DNA of 64,000 bases from Leptospira dzoumogneensis (lineage in GTDB: Bacteria; Spirochaetota; Leptospiria; Leptospirales; Leptospiraceae), in assembly GCF_004770895.1 (NCBI RefSeq), contig NZ_RQHS01000012.1, forward strand, positions 248,001 through 312,000, in the 5' to 3' direction. The position numbers and the translations under genes are program-made. The notes under the pieces were generated by a model that worked only from the letters and a program-made list of their open reading frames with translations, did no database searches and was not told the origin of the DNA. This document shows positions 54,119-62,389 of this stretch, one piece after another; positions within the stretch are counted from its first letter, which is position 1; the number at the start of each line of letters is the position of its first letter.

Positions 54119-55702
54119 ATGAATATTGATCAAGTAGGAAACGAATTCGATATTATATTTATAGGTTCCGGTATGGGAACCCTAACCACAGCAAGTCTTT
54201 TGGCCCAATCAGCGGGTAAGAAGGTTTTGGTACTGGAAAAACATTTTCAACCGGGAGGTTTTACTCACGAGTTCCAGAGAAAACAGGGAAAATACCATTG
54301 GGATGTGGGAATTCACTATGTGGGTGATATGCATGAAGGCGGGCTTTGTAAGAAGATCTCCGATAAAATTACTCGTGGGCAACTCGTCTGGAAAAGAATG
54401 AAAGATCCTTTCGAACGTTTGGTTTTCCCTACTCGAAATTTTGATATTTATGGAGATCCGGAAAAGTTCAGATCGGATCTGATCAGTCAATTTCCAGAAG
54501 AAGAGGAAGCTATCGAAAGATATTTGAAGGATATAAGAAAAGTTTCGGTCCTTTTTGGAAAAGCGATCATGATGAGACTTTCTCCTCCACCTTTGGATTC
54601 TCTGGTTGGTATACTGGGAGAAGGAAATGTAGTAACTCTCAAAGATTATTTCGATAAAAATTTCAAGAGTGAGGATTTGAAAGGGATCCTTGCGGCACAA
54701 TGGGGGGATTACGGTCTTCCTCCTTCTAAAGTTGCTTTCGCGATGCATGCTACATTGGTGCAGCATTATATTAACGGAGGTTATTATCCGGTGGGGGGTG
54801 CCGGTAAAATTTTCGATACGATAGAGCCAATCTTACAAGAAAATGGCGGCGCAGTCCTATCTTCCGTAGAAGCAAAAGAGATCCTGATCAAGGATGGAAA
54901 GGTAGTAGGAGTTAAAGCAAAAGCATTGAGGGGAGAAGGTCATGAGCGTGATTTTTTTGCTCCGGTGGTGATCTCATGCGCGGGAGCTTATCCTACTTAT
55001 ACAAAATTGATCCCGGATTCCTATCCTATATCTTTCAGAAAAGATCTAAAAGATTTTTATAATAGAGAAAGAATGACCACAAGTATTTGCCTCTATCTAG
55101 GTCTTTCCGAAAGTCCTGCAAAATTCGGATTTAGCGGGGAGAACTATTGGATTTTCGCTTCTCCTGATCATGATAAGAATTTTTCCGAAAGGAATGATTG
55201 GCTTTCAGAAAGCGATGAGATCCCGAATCTATATCTTTCTTTCCCGAGTTTAAAAAATCCGGAAGCTAAGTCCCATACAATGGATGTGATCACATTTACG
55301 GATTATTCCAATTTTGCGGAATGGAAAGACGAACCTTGGAAGAAGAGGGGAGAAGAGTATAAAGACTTCAAGGAGAAGATCATAAATCGGATCCTGACCA
55401 CATTGGAGTCCAGATTTCCAGGTCTTACTAAGCTGGTTGAATTTGCGGAACTTTCTACTCCGATCACAAATGAACATTTTACTTCTCATCCGGACGGAGC
55501 CATCTACGGTTTGGCCTGTGTGCCTGAAAGATATAAGAAGGAAAAATGTCCTTGGTTTGATGTTAGAACTCCGGTTGAAGGCCTGTATTTAACAGGTGCG
55601 GATGCAGCTTCTCCAGGAATTGCAGGCGCGATGATGGGTGGTTTAGCTGCTGCTTTAGCGGTGACTGGGAATGCAAATCTACTGAGAGAATTAAGAAATT
55701 AG
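54119..55702 (+). CDS. Phytoene-desaturase/RetSat-like FAD oxidoreductase
   Basis: 527 residues from ATG 54119 (AGAGG nine bp upstream; the frame opens at TTG 54113). The FAD site FDIIFIGSGMGTLTTASLLA, then VLVLEKHFQPGGFTHEF, an internal YINGGYYPVGGAGKIFDTIE substrate-adjacent block and the C-terminal GLYLTGADAASPGIAGAMMG FAD block are complete. The relatives are carotenoid desaturases/isomerases and retinol saturases; the substrate here is not shown. Probably regulated by the divergent TetR. Confidence 0.9.
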   Translation: MNIDQVGNEFDIIFIGSGMGTLTTASLLAQSAGKKVLVLEKHFQPGGFTHEFQRKQGKYHWDVGIHYVGDMHEGGLCKKISDKITRGQLVWKRMKDPFERLVFPTRNFDIYGDPEKFRSDLISQFPEEEEAIERYLKDIRKVSVLFGKAIMMRLSPPPLDSLVGILGEGNVVTLKDYFDKNFKSEDLKGILAAQWGDYGLPPSKVAFAMHATLVQHYINGGYYPVGGAGKIFDTIEPILQENGGAVLSSVEAKEILIKDGKVVGVKAKALRGEGHERDFFAPVVISCAGAYPTYTKLIPDSYPISFRKDLKDFYNRERMTTSICLYLGLSESPAKFGFSGENYWIFASPDHDKNFSERNDWLSESDEIPNLYLSFPSLKNPEAKSHTMDVITFTDYSNFAEWKDEPWKKRGEEYKDFKEKIINRILTTLESRFPGLTKLVEFAELSTPITNEHFTSHPDGAIYGLACVPERYKKEKCPWFDVRTPVEGLYLTGADAASPGIAGAMMGGLAAALAVTGNANLLRELRN

Positions 55703-55711
55703 AAAATTCTA

Positions 55712-56467
55712 ATGAGAGAGATCCCATTTTATACCACGAGCCTTCTTTTGTCCCCTCTACTTTTATGGCAGGGGTTGAAGGCTCGTAAAACAATCCCTCG
55801 TTTACCGGAAGCTACCGGCCCTGACTTTGGGGAATTTCCAGGCTCTAGCCCATTCCATCTTTTGGTTTTGGGAGAATCTACCGTTGCAGGTGTAGGAATT
55901 CCAGACTATAAAAGTTCTTTGACCGGCCAAATCGCTTCTTCTCTTGGAAGCAGAAGCGGCAGGAAGGTCTTTTGGAAAGCGATAGGAGAAAGTGGGATCA
56001 CTTTAGAAGAAGCAAAACAGAAATTTAGATCTCGTTTGCCCGAATCTTTTCCGGATGCGATCGTTCTTGCTTTGGGTGCAAACGATGTTGTGAAATTGAA
56101 CTCTCAAAAAAAATGGTCTGATGATCTGCAGGATTTGATCGATGTATGTAGATCTAAATATCCGAATGTTCCGGTATTTATTGCAGGAGTTCCACCTCTT
56201 GGGATTTTTCCTGCCTTACCTAAGGCTATGAGATTTGTTTTAGGTTGGAAGGCTAGGCTTTTGGACCAGGCTTCTTCTTATCTTTCTGCAAAACTAGAAA
56301 ATGTATTTCATATTCCGATGAGAAAGATCGGATCACTTTCTCCGGAAGGGATTTTTTGCTCTGATGGATTTCATCCTTCGATAGAAGGTTGTTCTATATG
56401 GGGAGAAGAAATTGCTGATTCGATTTTGGCTGTAGCAGTAAACGATTTTTCTAAGAAAAATTTGTAG
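55712..56467 (+). CDS. SGNH/GDSL hydrolase
   Basis: 251 residues. Block I FHLLVLGESTVAGVGIPDYK has the nucleophile in GES rather than GDS; block III GANDVVKL; block V FCSDGFHPSIEGC with the D-x-x-H pair. An N-terminal hydrophobic stretch (YTTSLLLSPLLLWQGL) may anchor it. It starts 9 bp after the oxidoreductase gene, so one operon under TetR control is likely. Esterase or lipase activity is inferred. Confidence 0.88.
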   Translation: MREIPFYTTSLLLSPLLLWQGLKARKTIPRLPEATGPDFGEFPGSSPFHLLVLGESTVAGVGIPDYKSSLTGQIASSLGSRSGRKVFWKAIGESGITLEEAKQKFRSRLPESFPDAIVLALGANDVVKLNSQKKWSDDLQDLIDVCRSKYPNVPVFIAGVPPLGIFPALPKAMRFVLGWKARLLDQASSYLSAKLENVFHIPMRKIGSLSPEGIFCSDGFHPSIEGCSIWGEEIADSILAVAVNDFSKKNL

Positions 56468-56479
56468 GAGCTCCTACAA
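56462..56479. repeat. 18-bp perfect palindrome at the lipase stop codon
   Basis: TTGTAGGAG/CTCCTACAA includes the stop codon of the hydrolase gene. Its core TAGGAGCTCC differs by one base from the TAGGAACTCC of the 12-base motif reported in Findings. It may be a transcription terminator without a T-run or a member of a dispersed palindromic repeat. Confidence 0.55.
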
Positions 56480-56711
56480 GATCAGGCCGGAAATAAAGAT
56501 TGCGAGAATGATGTTTTTGTGATATAGAAATTTTCGAAGTTCCCACGAGCCTCTCCCCCCTCCCAAAGCTAGGGCGGGGGCCGGTTTACAAAATTTGCTT
56601 CGATCAAATTTAGTTTGTCCGTTTAGGTGGCCGACTCGTTTGACTTTCAGTCACCGACTCAGCAAAGCTGGTCGTCTTCTCGCTACGCTCCGAAGGGGCG
56701 GGGGCGCACTT
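56480..56711. repeat. GC-rich intergenic segment
   Basis: No gene. After an AT-rich part the segment from about 56545 to 56711 is rich in C and G runs (CTCCCCCCTCCC, GGGCGGGGGCC, GGGGCGGGGGCGC) and short inverted repeats such as the CGACTC words near 56643 and 56667. Its composition contrasts with its neighbours in the same way as 40952-41053, suggesting a dispersed repeat. Confidence 0.4.
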
Positions 56712-57467
56712 TCAATAATTCAGTTTTAAAATTCGGATCTCTTTTTCTTCGAAGCGGAGAGTTTCTTTGAGTTGGTTGAATCTTTCCACGGAGAAAGGAG
56801 ACTCTGGAGAACGTAGTTCTTTTTTCAATTTTAGAACTTCTTCATATAGCGATAGCAGTTCCAAAGTGTTTCCCTTGGCTTCTTTTGAATAAAGAGCACG
56901 GAACATAGGCCCGATCCTTGAAGGGATATCCGAGTTTACGATTTCCGCAACCCCGAGATCTTCGATATGTCGGAACATCCAGTTTTGGAGATAGACTGTG
57001 AGTAGTCTTTCCATCCGGACCACATCTTCCTTAGTATTCCGTGGAACGATCCCTTTATAGAATCTATAACGTTTTCTTAAATATTTGCCGGCGGTGTTTC
57101 CGTCGATAGGCTCTGATTTAAGTTTGTCCCATTCTTCTTTGATGACAGGAAAATATTCCGAGCCGAAATATGGTTCGCCCAATTCGCAGATATGAATGGC
57201 TCCCGGGTCGTAACTTCTCATTCTGGTGCGGAATCCATCCCAGTCTGCTGCGAGTAAGTTTACCTGTCCCTGGCTTTGGAGCGGTTCCATAGCTCGGTTG
57301 ATCTCTCGGATAAAATTTCCTTTGAGCTGATCGGAAGGATCTGCGAGTACTAGAAAGTTGAAGTCGGAGGATTCGTCTCCTTCTCCTCTTTGTCTGGAAC
57401 CGAAAAATATGAGTTCGAATGGTTTTAGGGAGGAGACGCTGGATAGATTTTCTTTAATTCGTTCCAT
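56712..57467 (-). CDS. Nucleotidyltransferase-domain protein (one acidic residue altered)
   Basis: 251 residues. The N-terminus FELIFFGSRQRGEGDESSDF NFLVL is the G-S-x(6-11)-D-x-D motif of the minimal nucleotidyltransferase/Pol-beta fold, shown here in two parts (FFGSRQRGEGDESSDF, then NFLVLADP). The second aspartate of D-x-D is Asn (S-D-F-N-F), and a third acidic residue is not obvious (QVNLLAADWD may supply it). The rest is helical (HEPN-like appearance: RMERLLTVYLQNWMFRHIED). Function unknown; possibly reduced or lost catalysis. Confidence 0.7.
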   Translation of the reverse strand: MERIKENLSSVSSLKPFELIFFGSRQRGEGDESSDFNFLVLADPSDQLKGNFIREINRAMEPLQSQGQVNLLAADWDGFRTRMRSYDPGAIHICELGEPYFGSEYFPVIKEEWDKLKSEPIDGNTAGKYLRKRYRFYKGIVPRNTKEDVVRMERLLTVYLQNWMFRHIEDLGVAEIVNSDIPSRIGPMFRALYSKEAKGNTLELLSLYEEVLKLKKELRSPESPFSVERFNQLKETLRFEEKEIRILKLNY

Positions 57468-57515
57468 GGCTTAAGAATCGTTTCGGTCTCTATCTTAGGA
57501 ATATTAGAAGATGTA

Positions 57516-57722
57516 CTATTCGAAAAACAAACGCATCCTGGAAAGGTTTTCCAAAATGGCTTTGTAGGCCCGATCTCTATCTTCCGGATCTCCGAAGGGC
57601 AGCGATTTTACGTGGTTGAAGTCATGGTAGGTGATCTCTATGGAGTTTGCCGCCATGTTCTTTTTGATCGAGGAGATATAGTCTAGATTAATGACCTCGG
57701 TATCCCCCAATTTTAACCACAT
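57516..57722 (-). CDS. Small hypothetical protein, 68 aa
   Basis: Starts MWLKLGDTEVINLDYISSIK, beta-rich first half and a C-terminal helix (DRDRAYKAILENLSRM). This resembles small DUF-type proteins in which a strand pair is followed by one helix. It is 48 bp upstream of the nucleotidyltransferase gene on the same strand. No function assignable. Confidence 0.65.
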   Translation of the reverse strand: MWLKLGDTEVINLDYISSIKKNMAANSIEITYHDFNHVKSLPFGDPEDRDRAYKAILENLSRMRLFFE

Positions 57723-57800
57723 TCTATCTTATCCCCGGGATCTCTTCTCCCCGCCGGATAACATACTTTCCGGATCAAAATCGGTCAAGAAAATACGCTC

Positions 57801-58349
57801 TTAAAACGCTTTTATTCCCCGGCTTACGAATTCATGGAATTCTTTTCCTAATTCCGCAGTGCCCAATCCCTTTTTGTTTTCCAATTGGGTTTCGAATACG
57901 AATATGAACGCCTCTTTTTGCCATTCCCAACGGACGTAACATTTTTCCGCTCCGGATCCTTTGGTGCAGCCTGAAAATACTGTGGCCCTGGAATTTTCCC
58001 CGATTGGGAAATATTGGAATTGTCTGGAATTGAATTTTGCCTGGTCCGTTTCGGATACCAATTGTCTGAAATCGTTGGAATTATCCTCAGTGTATGAGGA
58101 GGCCCGAAAACTTTCGAAATTGGAATTCGTGTCGGATATTTTACATTCGTAGAATAGTCCCCTGGCGAATAATCTTCCTGAGTTGAGTAAAACGGAATGT
58201 CCGCCTGTATAATATACTACGTCGTAATTGAGTCGAAGTGCCGACGGATTTTCAGCTACGACCGAGGTCGGATTCTCCTGATGGCTTTTACATTCTGAGA
58301 GGACAAGCGCGAATATGAATAGAATGAGAATTCTAAAAACCGATCTCAT
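57801..58349 (-). CDS. Putative exported/lipoprotein, 182 aa
   Basis: Start at ATG 58349, chosen because AAGGAG lies 6 bp upstream, inside the kamA 3' end; a longer frame from 58439 would lie mostly in kamA. MRSVFRILILFIFALVLSEC then KSHQEN looks like a lipoprotein signal, although the residue before the cysteine is Glu, outside the usual lipobox. The mature part is a small beta-rich domain with four further cysteines. Overlaps kamA by 17 bp, hence co-transcribed. Unknown function. Confidence 0.65.
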   Translation of the reverse strand: MRSVFRILILFIFALVLSECKSHQENPTSVVAENPSALRLNYDVVYYTGGHSVLLNSGRLFARGLFYECKISDTNSNFESFRASSYTEDNSNDFRQLVSETDQAKFNSRQFQYFPIGENSRATVFSGCTKGSGAEKCYVRWEWQKEAFIFVFETQLENKKGLGTAELGKEFHEFVSRGIKAF

Positions 58350-59442
58350 ATAGATCTCCTTTATAATTTCGGAATACATAAGAAGAAGTTTTGGTTTCTT
58401 CCAGATAATTCGCAGGTAGAGGGACTTTTCCTCCTCCACCGGTTAGATCCACTACGTACAATGGAACGCTTAGTCCGCTGATACTTCCTCGGATCTGTTT
58501 CATAAGTTCCACACCTTCTTCTATAGGGACCCTGAAATGAGAAGATCCGAATACCTCGTCGCATTGGTGCAAATAATATGGTTTGATCCCGATTTTAGTG
58601 AGTCCGTAGAATAAATCTGTCAAAGCTACTACAGAATTATTGATCCCTTTCAACAGCACAGCCTGGTTTAGAACTGTCACTGCTCCTTCTTTCACTAACA
58701 TCCCGATCCTTTCTTTTACAAGGTCTGTAAGTTCCTTGGAATGGTTGAAATGTGTGACCAAATAGATCGGGAAATGTTTTTTTAAGACCTGACAAAGTTC
58801 CGACGTAATCCTCATCGGAAGTGTAACCGGGTATCTGGTATGAATACGAACCTGATTGATATGCGGAATAGATTTTAATTCGCCTAAAAGATAATCCAGT
58901 TTGGAATCGCTAAGATTCAAAGGATCTCCTCCGGAAAGGATCACTTCTTTGATCTCGGTATGTTCTCTAAAATAGCGTAATGCGTCTTTCCAGTCTTCCG
59001 CACCTGGAGTTCCTGCAGATTGGGATACCTTTCTTTTTCGGGTGCAGAATCTACAATATACCGCGCATACATGAGATAGATACCAAAGCGCCCTGTCAGG
59101 ATAACGATGAGTTACTCCTTTGACCGGCATATAGGATTCTTCTGCCAATGGATCTCTTCTGTCCCAGGCTCTTGTATGTAGTTCTTCTTTTCTTGGTAAA
59201 ACTTGTAATCGAATAGGACAGTTTGGATCTTCCGGGTCCGCTAGGTTTAGATAATAAGGAGTGGCGGAGAAGCTGAACACTTCAGAGCAGGCGAGTAATG
59301 CTTCTTTTTCTTCGGAACTGATCCGGATATAATTTTCCAGTTCGGATCCGTCTTTGATCCGATTTTGGATCTGCCATTTCCAATCCAACCATTCCGATTC
59401 GGAAACTTTCTTTTGTTTTGGATGTGATGAAACGAGTTCCAA
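58333..59442 (-). CDS. kamA: Lysine 2,3-aminomutase (KamA/EpmB family, radical SAM)
   Basis: 369 residues. Converts L-lysine to beta-lysine with SAM, an iron-sulfur cluster and PLP. The radical-SAM motif is CAVYCRFC (Cys126, Cys130, Cys133). VILSGGDPLNLSD and IRIHTRYPVTLPMRITSELC-type blocks follow, and VVDLTGGGGKVPLP near the C-terminus carries the PLP lysine as in KamA proper rather than EpmB, which is shorter. With epmA (24969) and efp (61189) in the same window it probably supplies beta-lysine for EF-P. EpmB is the alternative name. Confidence 0.9.
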   Translation of the reverse strand: MELVSSHPKQKKVSESEWLDWKWQIQNRIKDGSELENYIRISSEEKEALLACSEVFSFSATPYYLNLADPEDPNCPIRLQVLPRKEELHTRAWDRRDPLAEESYMPVKGVTHRYPDRALWYLSHVCAVYCRFCTRKRKVSQSAGTPGAEDWKDALRYFREHTEIKEVILSGGDPLNLSDSKLDYLLGELKSIPHINQVRIHTRYPVTLPMRITSELCQVLKKHFPIYLVTHFNHSKELTDLVKERIGMLVKEGAVTVLNQAVLLKGINNSVVALTDLFYGLTKIGIKPYYLHQCDEVFGSSHFRVPIEEGVELMKQIRGSISGLSVPLYVVDLTGGGGKVPLPANYLEETKTSSYVFRNYKGDLYEIGF

Positions 59443-59714
59443 GAAGTCCTCTTACTGATGGATTCTCATGCCTGCAATTCCAGTCAACCGAGTATCCGTA
59501 TAAAAAAGAAGGAAACCAAACATAGGTTTCCATTCGAGTTTTTTATTTATATAACCTCGAGGAGAATGCCCATCTATTAAAGTTGGAGACTTAGGAGAAG
59601 GATGAGCTAGATTTCCCGTTTTCTATTTTTGCCGAAGCGGAATTTTTGCCCGAAACCGCAGTCATGCTTTTTACGGGGAAAAGTCCTCCCGAGGACTTAC
59701 AGAATGAAAACCGG
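59443..59714. other. Intergenic region before kamA
   Basis: 272 bp without a supported gene. It holds the minus-strand terminator at 59500-59531 and presumably the kamA promoter; I see no clear promoter boxes. AT-rich tracts occur near 59540-59555. Confidence 0.4.
59500..59531 (-). terminator. Terminator after the 106-aa gene
   Basis: GGAAACC and GGTTTCC (59511-59517 and 59525-59531) form a 7-bp stem. On the minus strand it is followed by TTCTTTTTTA, a proper T-run. It lies between the 106-residue gene and kamA, so it likely ends the pstS-side transcript. Confidence 0.6.
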
Positions 59715-60035
59715 TCAGACCGGAGGGGGAAGGAAAAGATAACGATATGCTAGGGTGTGAAAGTAAAAATTGCGGCCCGAATCGTTCGGAAGAAGACTAC
59801 TCTTTGATCCGGAAGCTGTTTGGGAGAATTTGGTGATTAATCCGATGACTGCATCGTCTGCACTCGAGGAGAATAAGGAAGGAAGTCCTTGGTCGTCACT
59901 GTCCCTAAAAGATTGGGTTCTTGATTTTTTTTGGAAGGAATAACTTTTGACGCTGCTATAATCTCTGGCTACGACCTCACTGAAGAGGGCGAGCACCATG
60001 AATAAGATCAGAGGTAAAAGCCAAAGCCGCTTCAT
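59715..60035 (-). CDS. Small exported hypothetical protein, 106 aa
   Basis: Signal peptide MKRLWLLPLILFMVLALFSE, then VVARDYSS with likely cleavage after VVA. The mature part is about 83 residues, rich in serine (SSVKSYSFQKKSRTQSFRDS; SLFSSSADDAV) with no cysteines. Not recognised. It follows the PstS-like gene by 65 bp. Confidence 0.6.
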   Translation of the reverse strand: MKRLWLLPLILFMVLALFSEVVARDYSSVKSYSFQKKSRTQSFRDSDDQGLPSLFSSSADDAVIGLITKFSQTASGSKSSLLPNDSGRNFYFHTLAYRYLFLPPPV

Positions 60036-60100
60036 ATCTATCTAACCTTAGACGGAACAAAACGGCTTTCGCAACCTTTTTTCGGAGAGAAAATCGGAAT

Positions 60101-61009
60101 TTATGGTTTGATCGCTTCTACTTCTACAGTACTTAAAGTACTTCTTAAATAGCCGCTTTTCAGCACCATAGTCTGTCCTTCTTCCGAAGTGATATATGTA
60201 ATGAACTCATCAATTTTTTTACCTCTATCGGAGAGATAGAATAAGTACAATCCCCTAGAGAGTTTGTATTTTCTTTCGGAAACATTCTGGATGCTTGGCT
60301 CTACATAAGGGTCCTTTCCGGTTTTGGAATAAGGAATCGCTTTCACTTTTCCTTTGTTTTGGATCTGAGCGCTTCCCATTCCCATAAATCCAACGGATGC
60401 GGTATCTTTCTCGATCAGATCTGCCATCTCATCGTTATCCGCAACCACTTTGGAATCATTAGTGAATTCTTTCTTTTTAGAAGTTTGGTATTCTTTTTCT
60501 CCCAAGTCTCTTTGTCTTAAGATATGAGTTTCGAAATAAGCGGCAGTTCCACTCTTATCGTTCCTAAGAACCACATGGATCGGTCCGGGCTTTCCACCTA
60601 CTTGGGACCAATCTTTTATATCTCCGGAGAATATTTTGGAGATCTGCTCTAATGTAAGTTTAGAAACAGTATTAGCAGGGTTCACTACTATTGCAATCCC
60701 ATCGTAACCGATCAGTACATTCTCAAATCTTCCTTTTCTTTGGAACTGGGTTTGTTCTTCCGGAGTTAATGGTCTGGAAGAAGCGGCTATATCCGTCTTG
60801 GCTTCGAATAATTTTTCGATCCCTTCGAAAGAACCTCCTCCTTGGACGGTCACTTCAATATTCGGATTCTTCTTTGCGTATCCAGCCGCTACCACGTTCA
60901 ATAGGGTATGCATGGTTTCGGAGCCTGTGATCAGTAAGGGTTCTTTTTTGCAATTGGCAACCGTTAGCACGGTAAACATAAGGAGTAAGAGCGTTAATTT
61001 TTGTTTCAT
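60101..61009 (-). CDS. pstS: PstS-like phosphate-binding lipoprotein
   Basis: 302 residues. Signal with lipobox MKQKLTLLLLMFTVLTVANC then KKE, giving a lipid-anchored binding protein. LLITGSETMHTLLNVVAAGY, VQGGGSFEGIEKLFEAKTDI, AASSRPLTPEE, then VVNPANTVSKLTLEQISKIF and VVLRNDKSGTAAYFETHIL are the PstS pattern that binds phosphate. pstCAB genes are not adjacent, so the rest of the transporter must lie elsewhere, or it works as a sensor. Confidence 0.85.
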   Translation of the reverse strand: MKQKLTLLLLMFTVLTVANCKKEPLLITGSETMHTLLNVVAAGYAKKNPNIEVTVQGGGSFEGIEKLFEAKTDIAASSRPLTPEEQTQFQRKGRFENVLIGYDGIAIVVNPANTVSKLTLEQISKIFSGDIKDWSQVGGKPGPIHVVLRNDKSGTAAYFETHILRQRDLGEKEYQTSKKKEFTNDSKVVADNDEMADLIEKDTASVGFMGMGSAQIQNKGKVKAIPYSKTGKDPYVEPSIQNVSERKYKLSRGLYLFYLSDRGKKIDEFITYITSEEGQTMVLKSGYLRSTLSTVEVEAIKP

Positions 61010-61188
61010 CGAGTCTTTGGTTCTCCGGAAATCTTTTCCAAAGGGGGATTCTCCTTCTGTAAGGCGAAAAGTCGAACGGATTTTGGTCCTGAAATATTAC
61101 AATTAACGAAGGTACCCGGAGTACATCGCTTGACACCCCGCCTTCTTACAAGGATATAGAAGTAGCGTATTTTTTATTTAGGTCGTTT

Positions 61189-61755
61189 ATGAACTTAGGC
61201 ATTACTGAAGTTAGAAAAGGAATGGTTCTCAAGGTAGAAGGAGAACTTTATTCCGTTGTAAAAAGCGAATTCGTGAATCCGGGAAAAGGTTCCGCCTTTA
61301 TCCGCACAAAATTAAAGAACTTGGTCCGTAGTAGCTCCATCGAAAGGACTTTCAAGGCTGCGGAAAAATTAGAATCCGTAGAATTGGAAAAGAGACAGAT
61401 GACCATCTGTTATTCCGAGGGCGATGATATCATCTTCATGGACACGAATGACTTCGAACAGCTTCCGGTTTCTAAAGAATATCTGGAGGACATCCTTCCT
61501 TTCTTAAAAGAAGAGACCGCGATGGAAGTTTCCTTCTACGAAGGCAAACCGATCGGAGTGACTCCTCCAAACTTTGCGATCCTGGAAGTAACTTATGCGG
61601 AAGAGGGTCTAAAAGGTGATACCTCCGGAACCGCTCTCAAAAGAGTAACTGTAGAGACAGGCGGAGAGATCAACGTACCTATTTTTATCAAACAAGGAGA
61701 TTCTATCCGGATCGACTTGAGAGATCTTACCTACGTAGAACGGGTAAATAAATAA
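61189..61755 (+). CDS. efp: Elongation factor P
   Basis: 188 residues. Rescues ribosomes stalled at polyproline. The KOW-like domain carries the modifiable lysine at 33 in VNPGKGSAFIRTKL, corresponding to Lys34 of E. coli. ERTFKAAEKLESVELEKRQM and the OB domains (FYEGKPIGVTPP; DTSGTALKRVTVETGGEINV, PIFIKQGD) are complete. EpmA and a KamA-type enzyme in the same window indicate beta-lysylation. Confidence 0.97.
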   Translation: MNLGITEVRKGMVLKVEGELYSVVKSEFVNPGKGSAFIRTKLKNLVRSSSIERTFKAAEKLESVELEKRQMTICYSEGDDIIFMDTNDFEQLPVSKEYLEDILPFLKEETAMEVSFYEGKPIGVTPPNFAILEVTYAEEGLKGDTSGTALKRVTVETGGEINVPIFIKQGDSIRIDLRDLTYVERVNK

Positions 61756-61852
61756 GGGTTTTGTAAAGCGGCCTTATATACAAAAGGGGCTGCTAACTAC
61801 CGCTTGAGGGTGCGGAGCTAAAAAAGGGACACCACCTAAAGGAGGAACGCTA
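61756..61852 (+). promoter_or_regulatory. Structured leader of the mtnD-mtnB genes
   Basis: 97 nt between efp and mtnD. AGCGGCC (61767-61773) can pair with GGCTGCT (61788-61794) and CCGC (61800-61803) with GCGG (61812-61815), followed by an AAAGGAGG ribosome site. It does not match a SAM, SAH or other riboswitch I can recall, and has no T-run terminator. A regulatory leader is possible; confidence is low. Confidence 0.35.
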
Positions 61853-62386
61853 ATGGCGACTATTATCCAAAAACCGGGACTACCGGAAATCAAAGACAAT
61901 ACTGAAGTTAAATCTTTTCTGAATAAAAGAGGGATCGAATACGATCATTGGCCGGTCCCTAGTACCTCTAATTCTCTTACGGATAAATTAACTCTAGTAG
62001 ATGATGAGAAAGAAGCTCTTCTCAAAAATTTGGACAATCGTTTCGAGACCTTAAAAGAAAAAGAAGGTTATCAGTCCAGAGATCTGATCGTTCTTCATCC
62101 GCAAGTTCCCGGCTTGAACGAGATGTTGGCTAAATTTGATAAAGTGCATTATCATACGGACGACGAAGTTCGTTATATAGTGGATGGTTCCGGAATTTTC
62201 GGATTCGCTCTCTCTGGCGAAAAGTTTTTAGTAAAAGTGGAGAAGGACGATTTCATCTCCGTTCCTAAGAACACAAATCATTGGTTCACTCTAGATGAGA
62301 ACAAAAGGATCAAAGCAGTCCGTTATTTCCAAGACATGAGCGGCTGGGTTCCTAATTACGTAGAAGAAACTACGGCTCTAGTTTAA
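61853..62386 (+). CDS. mtnD: Acireductone dioxygenase
   Basis: 177 residues with AAAGGAGG eight bp upstream. Oxidises the acireductone of the methionine salvage pathway to the 2-keto acid precursor of methionine. Metal ligands are in [16 protein letters not shown] (two histidines and the glutamate) with the fourth in NTNHWFTL; cupin strands follow. Methylthioadenosine released by SpeE is the source. It is followed by mtnB after 3 bp. Confidence 0.95.
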   Translation: MATIIQKPGLPEIKDNTEVKSFLNKRGIEYDHWPVPSTSNSLTDKLTLVDDEKEALLKNLDNRFETLKEKEGYQSRDLIVLHPQVPGLNEMLAKFDKVHYHTDDEVRYIVDGSGIFGFALSGEKFLVKVEKDDFISVPKNTNHWFTLDENKRIKAVRYFQDMSGWVPNYVEETTALV

Positions 62387-62389
62387 AGA

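Noticed and set aside
54209..54766. 185-codon open frame on the minus strand
   Set aside because: Lies inside the FAD oxidoreductase gene on the other strand; no family resemblance.
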